Assembly: GCA_022780745.1 (NCBI GenBank)
Contig: JALEVB010000084.1
Coordinates: forward strand, 1 to 53,560
DNA length: 53,560 nt
Source of the DNA: Erysipelotrichaceae bacterium
Lineage (GTDB): Bacteria; Bacillota_I; Bacilli_A; Erysipelotrichales; Erysipelotrichaceae
Direction of reading: 5' to 3'
Below, in pieces: positions 42,849 through 51,758 of the stretch. Each line of letters starts with the position of its first letter. The stretch's first letter is position 1. The notes beneath the pieces are model-generated. The model worked only from the letters and a program-made list of their open reading frames with translations, ran no database searches and was not told the origin of the DNA. The translations under genes were made by a program, and so were the position numbers.

Positions 42849-43562
42849 ATGGTCAAGAAAAGGAAGAGATTAAAAAAAGGCGTTAAAATAGGATTATTAG
42901 CGATCTTAGTCATTATTGTTGCAATCTTAACTTTTGATATATATAAACAGTTAAATAAGCAGGAAAATAGTGTTAATAGTGAAAAAATAACTGTTGAAAC
43001 AACTTCAGAAGTAGTAATACCTGAAGCAAAAGCTGATAATAATAGCGATTATCGCGGTATTATCAAAGTTGGTACTTTAGTAGATGAAAAGGTTGTACAA
43101 AGCGAAGATAATGAGTATTATCTAAATTATAATGCTGATAATGAGAAAGATACTCAAGGTGCGATCTTTATGGATTATCGTAATACTTTAGATGATCAAA
43201 ATATTATCCTATATGGTCATTATGTATATTATGATGAAAATGCCAAGTTTACTCCATTAACTAAACTAACTGAACAAGCTAATTATGAAGATAATAAATA
43301 TATAACTTTTGAAATGATGGATGAAACAAGAACCTATGAGATAGCTTATGTTTATCATTATGAGATGAATAATATGAATATGCGCTATTATTTAACTAAT
43401 TATGGCGATGAATTTGATAGTTATATCGATTATATTTCACAAAAAGCTTTCTATGATACTGGTATTAACATAAGTGCTAGTGATCATATACTTACTTTAC
43501 AAACCTGTGTTAGAAATCGTGAAGATCTAAGATTAATTATCGTTGCTAAACAGATATACTAG
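42849..43562 (+). CDS. srtB: Class B sortase
   Basis: A 237-residue membrane-anchored transpeptidase. A basic N-terminus and one hydrophobic helix (about residues 13-33) are followed by the sortase core, with catalytic His in ILYGHYVYYDE, Cys in HILTLQTCVRNRE and Arg in LRLIIVAKQ. The long helix between the core strands (YLTNYGDEFDSYIDYISQKAFYD) is characteristic of class B. I chose ATG 42849, with AGGTGA five bases upstream; a GTG at 42840 is possible. It is unlinked to any visible substrate here. The IPNTK minor pilin in the distant pilus operon is a candidate client, by inference. Confidence 0.88.
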   Translation: MVKKRKRLKKGVKIGLLAILVIIVAILTFDIYKQLNKQENSVNSEKITVETTSEVVIPEAKADNNSDYRGIIKVGTLVDEKVVQSEDNEYYLNYNADNEKDTQGAIFMDYRNTLDDQNIILYGHYVYYDENAKFTPLTKLTEQANYEDNKYITFEMMDETRTYEIAYVYHYEMNNMNMRYYLTNYGDEFDSYIDYISQKAFYDTGINISASDHILTLQTCVRNREDLRLIIVAKQIY

Positions 43563-43585
43563 TCAATACTAGTATATTTTTTTAT
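43554..43585 (+). terminator. Terminator after the class B sortase
   Basis: ATATACTAGT (43554-43563, over the stop codon), CAAT loop, ACTAGTATAT (43568-43577), then a T run. Confidence 0.88.
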
Positions 43586-43588
43586 CTA

Positions 43589-43597
43589 TGCTATAAT
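43589..43597 (+). promoter_or_regulatory. Extended -10 promoter of the lipoprotein gene
   Basis: TGCTATAAT matches the extended -10 consensus; no clear -35. The same nine bases serve the CPBP operon at 25335-25343. Confidence 0.6.
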
Positions 43598-43634
43598 CTA
43601 TTTGTCTTATTTTAAAAGAGGGAGAGAATTTAAA

Positions 43635-44177
43635 ATGAAGAAGTTTTTTTTATGTACGCTAATTTTAGCGATGTTGTGTGGATGTACTAAAAGTACAGAA
43701 GAAAAAGTTGAAGATAAAGCTTTGACTGATGCAGTATATCAGGATTTTTTACAAGAATATTTTGCTGATGAGAATCATAAAAGTGATTATACATCTACCA
43801 GTAATCCTTATACATTTAATGATGGTAAAGAAGCTGATATTACTTTAATTACTAAACAATTAGGTTGTGAAGCAATTAATGAGGATCTAATTGATGAAAT
43901 AAATGATATTCATCAAGAAGATGTTAATGAATTTAAAACATTATTGCAGTCATTTCAACCAGTATTAGATGAATCGATATCTTTTAACAATAATAATGTT
44001 ATTATTATGCTAAAAAGTGGTACTAACATTTTATATATCGCTAATGATAATACTATTAAATTAGTATATAACGATAATAGATGCACAATGAAGATCAATG
44101 ATCAAGAATTGGAATCATTTATTACATTCTTACAGGATAATTTAGATAGTTATACTGATTTAGGTTTGTGTAAATAA
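43635..44177 (+). CDS. Putative lipoprotein of unknown function
   Basis: A 180-residue protein with a lipoprotein signal (MKKFFLCTLILAMLCGC; lipobox LCGC, lipidated Cys near residue 17), so it is anchored outside the membrane. The mature part is acidic, with repeated short helices and a closing strand pair, and has no family I recognise. I chose ATG 43635, with GAGGGAG upstream, because it gives a clean signal peptide; an ATG at 43602 would add 11 residues before it. It has its own promoter and a terminator (44218-44251). Confidence 0.8.
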   Translation: MKKFFLCTLILAMLCGCTKSTEEKVEDKALTDAVYQDFLQEYFADENHKSDYTSTSNPYTFNDGKEADITLITKQLGCEAINEDLIDEINDIHQEDVNEFKTLLQSFQPVLDESISFNNNNVIIMLKSGTNILYIANDNTIKLVYNDNRCTMKINDQELESFITFLQDNLDSYTDLGLCK

Positions 44178-44194
44178 CCGTTAATGTTTTTACC

Positions 44195-44218
44195 AGATGA
44201 CAATTTAGATGACAATTA
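44195..44218. repeat. Tandem 12-base direct repeat
   Basis: AGATGACAATTT (44195-44206) is followed at once by AGATGACAATTA (44207-44218), differing only at the last base. It lies between the lipoprotein stop and the terminator, upstream of the hybrid kinase gene. It could be a tandem regulator site. Confidence 0.6.
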
Positions 44219-44251
44219 AATGTAAGCGATTGAAAATGCTTACATTTTTTT
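44218..44251 (+). terminator. Terminator between the lipoprotein and kinase genes
   Basis: AAATGTAAGC (44218-44227) pairs with GCTTACATTT (44238-44247) and continues into TTTT. No promoter is visible in the 25 bases between it and the kinase ATG, so the kinase operon may depend on read-through. Confidence 0.88.
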
Positions 44252-44276
44252 ATACCATATTATTTGAGGAATATAT

Positions 44277-46772
44277 ATGCAAAACAAATTAATTAGACAC
44301 AGCATCAGTACTATTATTGTCGTCTTAGGAATAATATGGCTTTTTTATGGTTTCTCAGTATCCAACCAGGAAAGAATTATTAAGCAAAATGAAATGTATT
44401 TAAAAAGTATTGCAGTTCATTCAGCTAATCAACTAGATAATTCTTTAGAAGCTGCATTGATTGAAATTAAAGCATATGCTAATTTTTACAGCAAAATGAT
44501 CGATGGTGAAAGCATTAAAAGCGAAGATTTATTAACAGTTGAAAAGGATTCGCATTTTGATTATATTCGTTTTACTAATGCACAAGGTTTAAATATAACC
44601 AGCAATAATGAAACTAGTGATGCTAGAGATAGAGATTACTATCTAGAAGCAATGAAAGGAAACAGTGGTATATCAATCATTGACAAATCACGTATAACTA
44701 ATGAAACATTGGTAAACTTTTATACTCCAGTAATTAAAAATGATGAAATCATAGGCGTATTAAGAGGTGTGTATTTAACAGATAGCCAAATGAAGAATTT
44801 ACTAGATACTACTTATTTTAATAAAAAAATAAGTACTATAGTTATTGATGATAAAGGAATGATTATTGCAGCTAATATTGAAGATAATATTATTAGTGTT
44901 AATATTGGTAGTCAATTAATTAGTAACCAGATATTTGATGACAAAGCATTAGCTATCATAAATGATTGTATCAGCAATAATAAATCAGCAAATTTTTCTT
45001 TTATTGCTGATGGACAAAAGACTTTAGGATATATTGCAAAAATGGAAACTAATAATTGGTATTTGGTACAGATCTTTCCTACTGAAATAACAAATAATAT
45101 GTATAAAGAAGTAATTTCCTTAGGATTTAAGTTAGAAGTATCATTGATCATTATATTTATTATTTATCTTCTATATCAACAATATGTATATCATATGACT
45201 AAAAAAAGATTGCTTGAAGAAAATAGAGATATGAATTATATTATCAAAGGTACTCCCAAACTATATGATAGTATTATTCTAGTTGATCTAGTAGAAAAAA
45301 ATTATCGATATCTGATTGCAAGCAATGATAAATTAAGTGATAAAGGTGATTATGCACTCTTAATAGAATATATTGCCAATAGTGCAGCATTGGATACTAT
45401 TAGTAAACAATTGAGCGTTAAGCTAAATGTTGAATATATTAAGCAGCATCTTAATGATTCCATTCTTGAATTTGAAATAGTGTATCAAATAAAAAATAAA
45501 GAAAACTGGAATCGTCTAAATATTATACCTATTGAAAAGAATAATAGTGAAATAACTAAGGTCATTATTGCTCAAAGAGATATAACGGATATTAAAAATC
45601 AGGAAATAAAGAAGAATTCATTGCTGCAAGAAGCAATTAAAAAAGCTAATATTGCTAATCGTTCAAAGAATACTTTTTTATTCAATATGTCTCATGATAT
45701 TAGAACTCCTATTAATGCAATCATGGGCTTTACACATTTGATCAAAGAACATATTAACGACAAAGAATTAGTGCTAAATTATCTTGAAAAAATAGAAAAA
45801 TCTAGTGATGTTCTATGTCATATTATCGATGATATTTTAGATTTAGCAAAAATAGAAAATGGTCAGACTCAGCTAGATGTAAAGAATACTAATCTATATG
45901 AAGTAAGCAATATGATCAAAGAAATGTTTGATGATAGTATGAAATTAAAAAATATTAATTTTGAAACAAACTTTGATTTTAGAGATCCATATGTTATTGT
46001 CGATGTTAACAAATTAAATCAAATTATTATTAATTTATTAAGCAATGCTCAAAAATTTACTTTAGAAAATGGAGAGATATATTTTAGCTTTAAGCAAGTA
46101 TCTGATGTTATCGATAATCAGGTAATGTATGAGTTATATATCAAAGATAATGGTATTGGCATAAGTGAAGAATTTCTTCCGAAGATTTTTAATGCATTTG
46201 AAAGAGAAAGAAATACTACATCATCAAAGATACAAGGTACAGGACTTGGATTAAGTATAGTAAAACATTTTGTTGATATAATGAATGGACAAATAAGCGT
46301 TAAAAGTACAGTTGGTAAAGGAACTGAGTTTACAGTTAATTTTATCTTTGATATTATTAAATCCTTTAAGAAAGATGAGATTTCAATAGATGAGGATTTT
46401 CTTGTAGGAAAAAGAATTCTAGTAGCTGAAGATAATGAACTCAATCAAGAAATAGTATTAGACATATTGACTAATAAAGGATGTATAGTAGAATTAGCTA
46501 ATGATGGATTACAGGCATATGAAATGGTCAAAAATGCTTCTAAAGATTATTATGATTTTATTTTAATGGATATTCAAATGCCTAATTTAAATGGATATGA
46601 AGCAACTTCTAAAATAAGAACGCTAGATAAAGATATCATCATTATTGCAATGAGTGCCAATGCTTTTGTGGAAGATAAAGATAAAGCATATCAGTTTGGA
46701 ATGAATGGATTTATTTCTAAACCTATTAATGTTAAAGAGATGTTACTAATGTTTGAAGAATTAAGAAAATAA
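44277..46772 (+). CDS. Hybrid sensor histidine kinase with extracellular dCACHE-like domain
   Basis: An 831-residue membrane kinase. Membrane helix (10-28); extracellular dCACHE-like sensor (about 35-275, with DARDRDYYLEAMKGNSGIS typical of the family); second helix (about 283-302); a poorly conserved PAS-like region (about 315-440); HisKA with His473 in FNMSHDIRTPINAIMG; HATPase with DNGIGISEEF and GTGLGLSIVKHF; and a receiver domain (about 710-829) with Asp765 in ILMDIQMP. The ligand is probably a small organic molecule, as for other CACHE sensors. GAGGA precedes the ATG. An HD-GYP response regulator and an Hpt protein follow, completing a phosphorelay. Confidence 0.93.
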   Translation: MQNKLIRHSISTIIVVLGIIWLFYGFSVSNQERIIKQNEMYLKSIAVHSANQLDNSLEAALIEIKAYANFYSKMIDGESIKSEDLLTVEKDSHFDYIRFTNAQGLNITSNNETSDARDRDYYLEAMKGNSGISIIDKSRITNETLVNFYTPVIKNDEIIGVLRGVYLTDSQMKNLLDTTYFNKKISTIVIDDKGMIIAANIEDNIISVNIGSQLISNQIFDDKALAIINDCISNNKSANFSFIADGQKTLGYIAKMETNNWYLVQIFPTEITNNMYKEVISLGFKLEVSLIIIFIIYLLYQQYVYHMTKKRLLEENRDMNYIIKGTPKLYDSIILVDLVEKNYRYLIASNDKLSDKGDYALLIEYIANSAALDTISKQLSVKLNVEYIKQHLNDSILEFEIVYQIKNKENWNRLNIIPIEKNNSEITKVIIAQRDITDIKNQEIKKNSLLQEAIKKANIANRSKNTFLFNMSHDIRTPINAIMGFTHLIKEHINDKELVLNYLEKIEKSSDVLCHIIDDILDLAKIENGQTQLDVKNTNLYEVSNMIKEMFDDSMKLKNINFETNFDFRDPYVIVDVNKLNQIIINLLSNAQKFTLENGEIYFSFKQVSDVIDNQVMYELYIKDNGIGISEEFLPKIFNAFERERNTTSSKIQGTGLGLSIVKHFVDIMNGQISVKSTVGKGTEFTVNFIFDIIKSFKKDEISIDEDFLVGKRILVAEDNELNQEIVLDILTNKGCIVELANDGLQAYEMVKNASKDYYDFILMDIQMPNLNGYEATSKIRTLDKDIIIIAMSANAFVEDKDKAYQFGMNGFISKPINVKEMLLMFEELRK

Positions 46773-46787
46773 AGGAGCTTTATTCAA

Positions 46788-47840
46788 GTGAAAAATAAGA
46801 TTTTAATTGTAGATGATTCAAATTTTAATCGTGAATTATTACATGATATATTAAGTGATGATTATGAAATTTTAATGGCAGAAGATGGAATAATAGCAAA
46901 ACAGATCATCGAAGAAAAACAGAGTGAAATAAAAGTAATATTATTAGATCTTATGATGCCAAGAATGAATGGTATAGAGCTTTTGCAGTACTTAAAACAA
47001 TATAGCTGGTTTAATAAAATAGGGATTATCATTATTTCAAGCGAAGATACGGTTTCTATAGAAGTTCAGTGTTTTGAATTAGGTGTAACTGATTTCATTC
47101 ATCGTCCTTTTAATGATCGTTTAGTTAAAAAAAGAGTAGATAATGTTTGTTCATTGTTTGATATACAAAATAACTTGGAAAATACAGTGAGAATTCAAAC
47201 ACAGGATTTAATAGAAAAAAATGCTCAATTAGCAAGAAGTAAAGAAAATGTAATTGATATCCTAGGTACAATGGTAGAATATCGTAATTTTGAAAGTGGA
47301 GAACATGTAAAAAGAGTTAAGAAATATACTAAGATCCTAGCTGATAGTATGATGAAGCATTATCCAGAATATCATTTGGATGATCATAAAGTTGAAATGA
47401 TCGTTTCTGCTAGTGCATTGCACGACATTGGAAAAATTGCTATTTCAGATGCTATATTGCTAAAACCAGGTAAGTTAACTGATGAAGAATTTGAAATCAT
47501 GAAGACACATACTACTAAAGGTACAGAGATTATAAATAACATTAATGATGTATGGGAAGATGATTATGGTCAAATTGCAAAACAAATATGCGAATATCAT
47601 CATGAGAGATATGATGGAAATGGTTATCCTGAAAAACTTGTTGGTGATATGATCCCTATCAGTGCTCAAATAGTTGCATTAGCAGATGTTTATGATTCAT
47701 TGACGCATGAAAGAATATATAAAAAGGCGATTGATAAAAATAAGGCATTTGAGATGATTATGAATGATGAATGTGGTGTTTTTTCAGATAAGGTCAAATT
47801 TTGCCTGATAAAAATTAGAGAGGAATTTGAAAAGATATAA
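46788..47840 (+). CDS. Response regulator with HD-GYP c-di-GMP phosphodiesterase domain
   Basis: A 350-residue cytoplasmic protein with a GTG start and AAAGGAG upstream. The receiver domain (1-120) has DDSNFNRE, phospho-acceptor Asp54 in ILLDLMMP, and HRPF. A linker helix leads to the HD-GYP domain (about 155-350): GEHVKRVKKYT, the metal pair His212-Asp213 in LHDIGKIAI, HHERYDGNGYPEKL with an intact GYP, and ALADVYDSLTH. It would hydrolyse c-di-GMP under control of phosphorylation. The next gene, Hpt, overlaps its stop by one base (TAATG). Confidence 0.95.
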   Translation: MKNKILIVDDSNFNRELLHDILSDDYEILMAEDGIIAKQIIEEKQSEIKVILLDLMMPRMNGIELLQYLKQYSWFNKIGIIIISSEDTVSIEVQCFELGVTDFIHRPFNDRLVKKRVDNVCSLFDIQNNLENTVRIQTQDLIEKNAQLARSKENVIDILGTMVEYRNFESGEHVKRVKKYTKILADSMMKHYPEYHLDDHKVEMIVSASALHDIGKIAISDAILLKPGKLTDEEFEIMKTHTTKGTEIINNINDVWEDDYGQIAKQICEYHHERYDGNGYPEKLVGDMIPISAQIVALADVYDSLTHERIYKKAIDKNKAFEMIMNDECGVFSDKVKFCLIKIREEFEKI

Positions 47841-48193
47841 TGACAATAGAACAGTTATATAATGAAATAGGTAGTAATTATCAAGATATATTATTAAGAA
47901 TGAGCTCACAAAAAATAGTTATTAAGTTTGTGAAAAAGTTTATTGAAGATAATACTTTTAATGAATTAACTGTTGGGATTAGTAAAGGTGATCTTGAACA
48001 AACATATCGTTCTGTTCATACATTAAAAGGTATATGCTTGAACCTTAGCTTTGATGCCTTAGCCAATTATTGTTCAATGTTAACTGAATATTTAAGAACG
48101 ATTAATAAATTGGATGATAATGTGTATATGATGTATGAGAATATCAAAGAGGAATACCAAAAAGTATTTATCAAAATAAAGGAGCTTAATTAA
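47840..48193 (+). CDS. Histidine phosphotransfer (Hpt) protein
   Basis: A 117-residue helical protein with the Hpt signature at His60 in VHTLKGICLNLSFDAL. It would carry phosphoryl groups between the receiver of the hybrid kinase and Asp54 of the HD-GYP regulator. The start overlaps the regulator stop by one base, so the three proteins are made together. Stand-alone Hpt proteins coded beside both partners make this assignment firm. A terminator follows. Confidence 0.9.
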   Translation: MTIEQLYNEIGSNYQDILLRMSSQKIVIKFVKKFIEDNTFNELTVGISKGDLEQTYRSVHTLKGICLNLSFDALANYCSMLTEYLRTINKLDDNVYMMYENIKEEYQKVFIKIKELN

Positions 48194-48207
48194 GTTTGTA
48201 GTATAAG

Positions 48208-48238
48208 AAAAGAGTTGAATCAGTTTCAACTCTTTTTA
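48208..48238 (+). terminator. Terminator after the phosphorelay operon
   Basis: A 12-base perfect stem, AAAAGAGTTGAA (48208-48219) with TTCAACTCTTTT (48225-48236), with a T run. Confidence 0.92.
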
Positions 48239-48273
48239 GACTTATATATTTGGACGAATTCTACAAAGAAGGG

Positions 48274-48289
48274 AGGAATGATCATTCCT
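48274..48289. repeat. 16-base perfect palindrome
   Basis: AGGAATGATCATTCCT is fully self-complementary. It lies between the phosphorelay terminator and the convergent regulator gene. It could be an operator; a short frame from ATG 48278 (19 codons) is not supported. Confidence 0.5.
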
Positions 48290-48380
48290 GATTATAATTT
48301 TATCATGACTATTCTTAATTTAAATCATAAAGTTTAGGTCTAATCGATAAATACCACACACACGTTGTTTTAGAGGTATT

Positions 48381-49910
48381 TTATTCTGCTGATTTTTGTT
48401 TATGATGATTTAATGCTTTTTCTGCTCTATCAATTTGTTCTTGAATGTAGAGAATATTACGAGTTTTAGCAAAACCATTATACTTATATTGATCAGCAAT
48501 TTTTAATAATTCTTCTCGACATGCCTCAAATAATTCATTTTTTATAATTTTTATTAGTATTGGATCGTGATTGTTGGAAATTAAGTTGGCTATACCATTA
48601 TCATTAATGAACATATTATAGTTAGTTTGCATACTTTTAGGTAATATTGAAATATAATAATTATCATATTTTTTTAACATGTTAAGCATACTTTTTAGGT
48701 GCATTATATATGTTGTTAAATCATATCTTAGATCAACATCTTCAGGCATTAATGATGATAATATCATCGCTTTGCCATCTATTACTTCCTGACAAGTAGG
48801 CAAATAGAATAAATCAATTAAGCGATTTTTATTAAGATGTTTATTTGTTTCATTGATCATCTTTTTAAAATATTCTGCATTGATATTGTATTTATCTAAA
48901 CCTTTTTTACAAACAATTTCTGCTAATTCATAAGTGAATGAGTTGATCGAGATACAATTGGTAAATTGGATGACATCGCAATTGTTATTATATATTTCTT
49001 CAAAATAATCCATAAAACGATAAATTTGTTTTTCAAATTGAAATGCAGGGCGACATAATGATAAATAATCTTCATATTGACGAGCATATGTATCAACTAA
49101 TTTTAGATCAGTTGTTAGTAATGTAGCATAATTACGATTAATACTAGAAATGTTAGTGGTTACTAGAGCAGCATGGTTAGGTACTACTATAATCGATCTT
49201 TTTACCAAATTATCTCTTATACGAGGATAATAGTATACCATAGATTGACCACTTGCATATATTGGCATCCAAAACCTTAAGGATTCAATTAATCGGTTAA
49301 TATTAGTTAATGATGGAAGAATTTGATGAATTTGAAAGCCTCTTGATAAAGTTTTAAATATTCTTTGTTGGATATTTTTGGAAAATTGATAATCTTCAAG
49401 CAGCCATTCTAGTTCACTTTCAGTTATAATTAAAAGCGTAGATTTTTCATCAATTCTATTGATTATATTTGATAGTAAATTAATAGCTTCTTTCCTGCCT
49501 TGGTCCTCAAAGAAAAATAGAGAACTATTTTCAGGTATGATTTCATCGTTGCTATTATCTTCTTCGATAGTGATAGGATTATTGATAGACTCAACTATTT
49601 GTGAAATAATATCATCTTTACTTTGTAGCCAGGAAGTTATATGTTTAGCTAATAATTCCTTTGGTAGATCTTTTTTTACTGCTGAAATGTTCATAGCTTC
49701 AGCTAAAGCTGTCCTTTGGTATTGATGAGTAAGTTTTTTTACAAAAAAATTAGCCATATTGATTATATGGATATTATTCTGTGGGGGTTTTCTTTTTCCT
49801 GAACGTAATAATGATACTAATGATGGATCAACAGCTATTGCTTTGGAAAGCTCCTTATTGGAAACTTGGGTAATTTTCATTAAAAAGTTAAGTTTGTCTT
49901 TAAATTCCAT
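48381..49910 (-). CDS. Large XRE-type DNA-binding protein of unknown function
   Basis: A 509-residue protein. Residues 1-60 hold a divergent Cro/C1-like helix-turn-helix (LNFLMKITQVSNKELSKAIAVDPSLVSLLRSGKRKPP). The remaining 450 residues are helical with no domain I can name; there is no signal peptide, membrane segment or catalytic motif. It may sense a metabolite or protein through this long C-terminal part. AAGGAG lies 13 bases before the ATG on the minus strand. It is divergent from the GGDEF-EAL operon across a 204-base gap with an inverted repeat, so it may regulate those genes; that is inference. Confidence 0.75.
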   Translation of the reverse strand: MEFKDKLNFLMKITQVSNKELSKAIAVDPSLVSLLRSGKRKPPQNNIHIINMANFFVKKLTHQYQRTALAEAMNISAVKKDLPKELLAKHITSWLQSKDDIISQIVESINNPITIEEDNSNDEIIPENSSLFFFEDQGRKEAINLLSNIINRIDEKSTLLIITESELEWLLEDYQFSKNIQQRIFKTLSRGFQIHQILPSLTNINRLIESLRFWMPIYASGQSMVYYYPRIRDNLVKRSIIVVPNHAALVTTNISSINRNYATLLTTDLKLVDTYARQYEDYLSLCRPAFQFEKQIYRFMDYFEEIYNNNCDVIQFTNCISINSFTYELAEIVCKKGLDKYNINAEYFKKMINETNKHLNKNRLIDLFYLPTCQEVIDGKAMILSSLMPEDVDLRYDLTTYIMHLKSMLNMLKKYDNYYISILPKSMQTNYNMFINDNGIANLISNNHDPILIKIIKNELFEACREELLKIADQYKYNGFAKTRNILYIQEQIDRAEKALNHHKQKSAE

Positions 49911-50002
49911 GATAATTGTATTGCTCCTTTTGATATAAAACGGTAGTATTAGTCAAAATAATTATAATTTATTATAGAAAAAAAGTCATAAAAGTAGATA
50001 AA

Positions 50003-50021
50003 TTGTCATTATAATTGACAA
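50003..50021. promoter_or_regulatory. Inverted repeat in the divergent gap
   Basis: TTGTCA (50003-50008) and TGACAA (50016-50021) are separated by seven bases. TTGACA at 50015-50020 could be a -35 for the plus strand, but no good -10 sits 16-18 bases on. TATAAT at 50083-50088 is closer to the GGDEF gene. The repeat could be an operator of the divergent XRE-type protein. Confidence 0.4.
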
Positions 50022-50114
50022 AATTCATGCTATTTATTACAAAAAAATCATAAATCAAAAAAAATTTGTGAAAAAAATAAGTTATAATAAAAATGGCTTA
50101 TTGAGGTAAGGGAT

Positions 50115-51758
50115 ATGGTTAAACTGGATGTTAAAAAATATCAGAAGCTGGAGATGATATGTATTATCGCTAGTATTTTTATATGCATGATGCTCATCTT
50201 TGTTAATATTCCAGAAAATATTAATAATAGTAAGAATGATTATTCCAAGTATCATTGGTATTATTTTGAAAATGGTGAAAAAATAGATATTCAACTTCCT
50301 GCCACTATTCAAAGCGATGATGAAGTATTAACGATATATTGTGATGATCTGACTAAAGAAGATGAAGGTTTGATGCTTAGCACTAAGTCTGCGATATATG
50401 ATGTCAAAGTATCATATAACGATCAATATATCTATGAATATGATGATAGCTTATTTCCTCGCAATTATCAGATGAAAAATAAATATAATTGTCTTATTGA
50501 TCTTCCGAAGGATATAAGGGATGCTAGATTAAGTATTGAGCTTTTTAATGATGGAAGTAATAAATATGTTATCGATACTATTATCATTGATCGTGGCGAT
50601 ATTGTTATGAATAGCTATTATAGTAGTGTTTTTGTTCCAATGTCGATTGCCGTTTTTATGTTTGTGCTTGGATTATTTACTATTTTGGCATATGGTTATT
50701 TGAAATTTTTAAATATTAAAGATGAGCGTTTATTAATGATTGCGACATTTATTATTATGTGTTCTATCTGGTGTATAACTGATTCATCAATAGCGCAATA
50801 TAATAATCCTTATTATCATATCAATTATTTAGTTTCTTTTTATATGTTTATGTTATTTGCGATTCCTATGCTTCATTTATTAAAGCGTTATATTAATAAT
50901 AATATCATTCATATTCTAATAAGTTTGTTTTATGCCAATGCAATAATTCAGGGTATATTAAATTATTTAGGATATTTTGAATTTATTGATATGCTTTTTA
51001 TTACTCACATATTACTTGTTGTAGCAATCATCGTTTGTATATGGCAGTTACATAATTGTAATAAAGAGAATAATCAGTTAGATATTCAGGTAATATTACT
51101 GGCTTTTATAGTATTAACTTTCTTTGGCTTATTGGCTATTGTTTTGTATTGGATCTTAAATATTAAGTATTATGATCTGATATTTGAGGTTGGTATATTG
51201 ATTTTTATTATCTTGTTATTGGGTGGTTTGTTGATCAGTATTAGTCAAAATCTCAAATATAAAACAGAATTGATCATTTATCGTAAACTTGCAAAAGAGG
51301 ACAAGCTTACTGGTATTGGCAATCGTCGTTCTTTTGATGAATATATTGATAGTATCTATAATATGGGTGATAGTTTAGATAATGCGATCTTATTCTTTAT
51401 TGATGTTGATTATTTGAAAAGTATTAATGATAATTATGGTCATAATGCAGGTGATGAGATCATTGTTGCTACAGCTAGATGTATGAAAGAAACATTTAAG
51501 AATCATGTTTGTTATCGTATTGGTGGCGATGAATTCTGTGGTATCGTCATTAATAGTAAATATGATGCTGATCATTATTTAAATATATTGGATGAGCAGG
51601 TAAACATATTTAATAAACAGTCTACACGTTTGAAACTATCATTATCTAAAGGATATAGTATTTTGAAAAATGATGATGGCAGTTATAAAACGATCAGTGA
51701 TTGGAAACAGAATGCTGATATGAATATGTATAAAGATAAGGCAGGTAAGATCAGATGA
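50115..51758 (+). CDS. Membrane diguanylate cyclase (GGDEF)
   Basis: A 547-residue protein that should make c-di-GMP from two GTP. Membrane helix near residues 13-31; extracellular domain (about 35-170); a block of about seven helices (about 175-390), the layout of 7TM-DISM sensor proteins; then a GGDEF domain with DKLTGIGNRRSFDEYI near residue 395, the metal Asp in FFIDVDYLKSINDNYGHNAGDEII, and an intact GGDEF at residues 470-474. I see no RxxD inhibitory site directly before it. TGAGGTAAGG precedes the ATG. Its stop overlaps the EAL gene start by four bases (ATGA), pairing synthase and hydrolase. Confidence 0.93.
   Translation: MVKLDVKKYQKLEMICIIASIFICMMLIFVNIPENINNSKNDYSKYHWYYFENGEKIDIQLPATIQSDDEVLTIYCDDLTKEDEGLMLSTKSAIYDVKVSYNDQYIYEYDDSLFPRNYQMKNKYNCLIDLPKDIRDARLSIELFNDGSNKYVIDTIIIDRGDIVMNSYYSSVFVPMSIAVFMFVLGLFTILAYGYLKFLNIKDERLLMIATFIIMCSIWCITDSSIAQYNNPYYHINYLVSFYMFMLFAIPMLHLLKRYINNNIIHILISLFYANAIIQGILNYLGYFEFIDMLFITHILLVVAIIVCIWQLHNCNKENNQLDIQVILLAFIVLTFFGLLAIVLYWILNIKYYDLIFEVGILIFIILLLGGLLISISQNLKYKTELIIYRKLAKEDKLTGIGNRRSFDEYIDSIYNMGDSLDNAILFFIDVDYLKSINDNYGHNAGDEIIVATARCMKETFKNHVCYRIGGDEFCGIVINSKYDADHYLNILDEQVNIFNKQSTRLKLSLSKGYSILKNDDGSYKTISDWKQNADMNMYKDKAGKIR

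Noticed and set aside
44221-44234. Second cre site, TGTAAGCGATTGAA
   Set aside because: It fits the first ten positions of the consensus but fails near the end, and it is fully explained as part of a terminator stem and loop.
48278-48337. A 19-codon ORF after the phosphorelay terminator
   Set aside because: The ATG is only one base from the GGGAGG and lies inside a palindrome; no promoter is seen.
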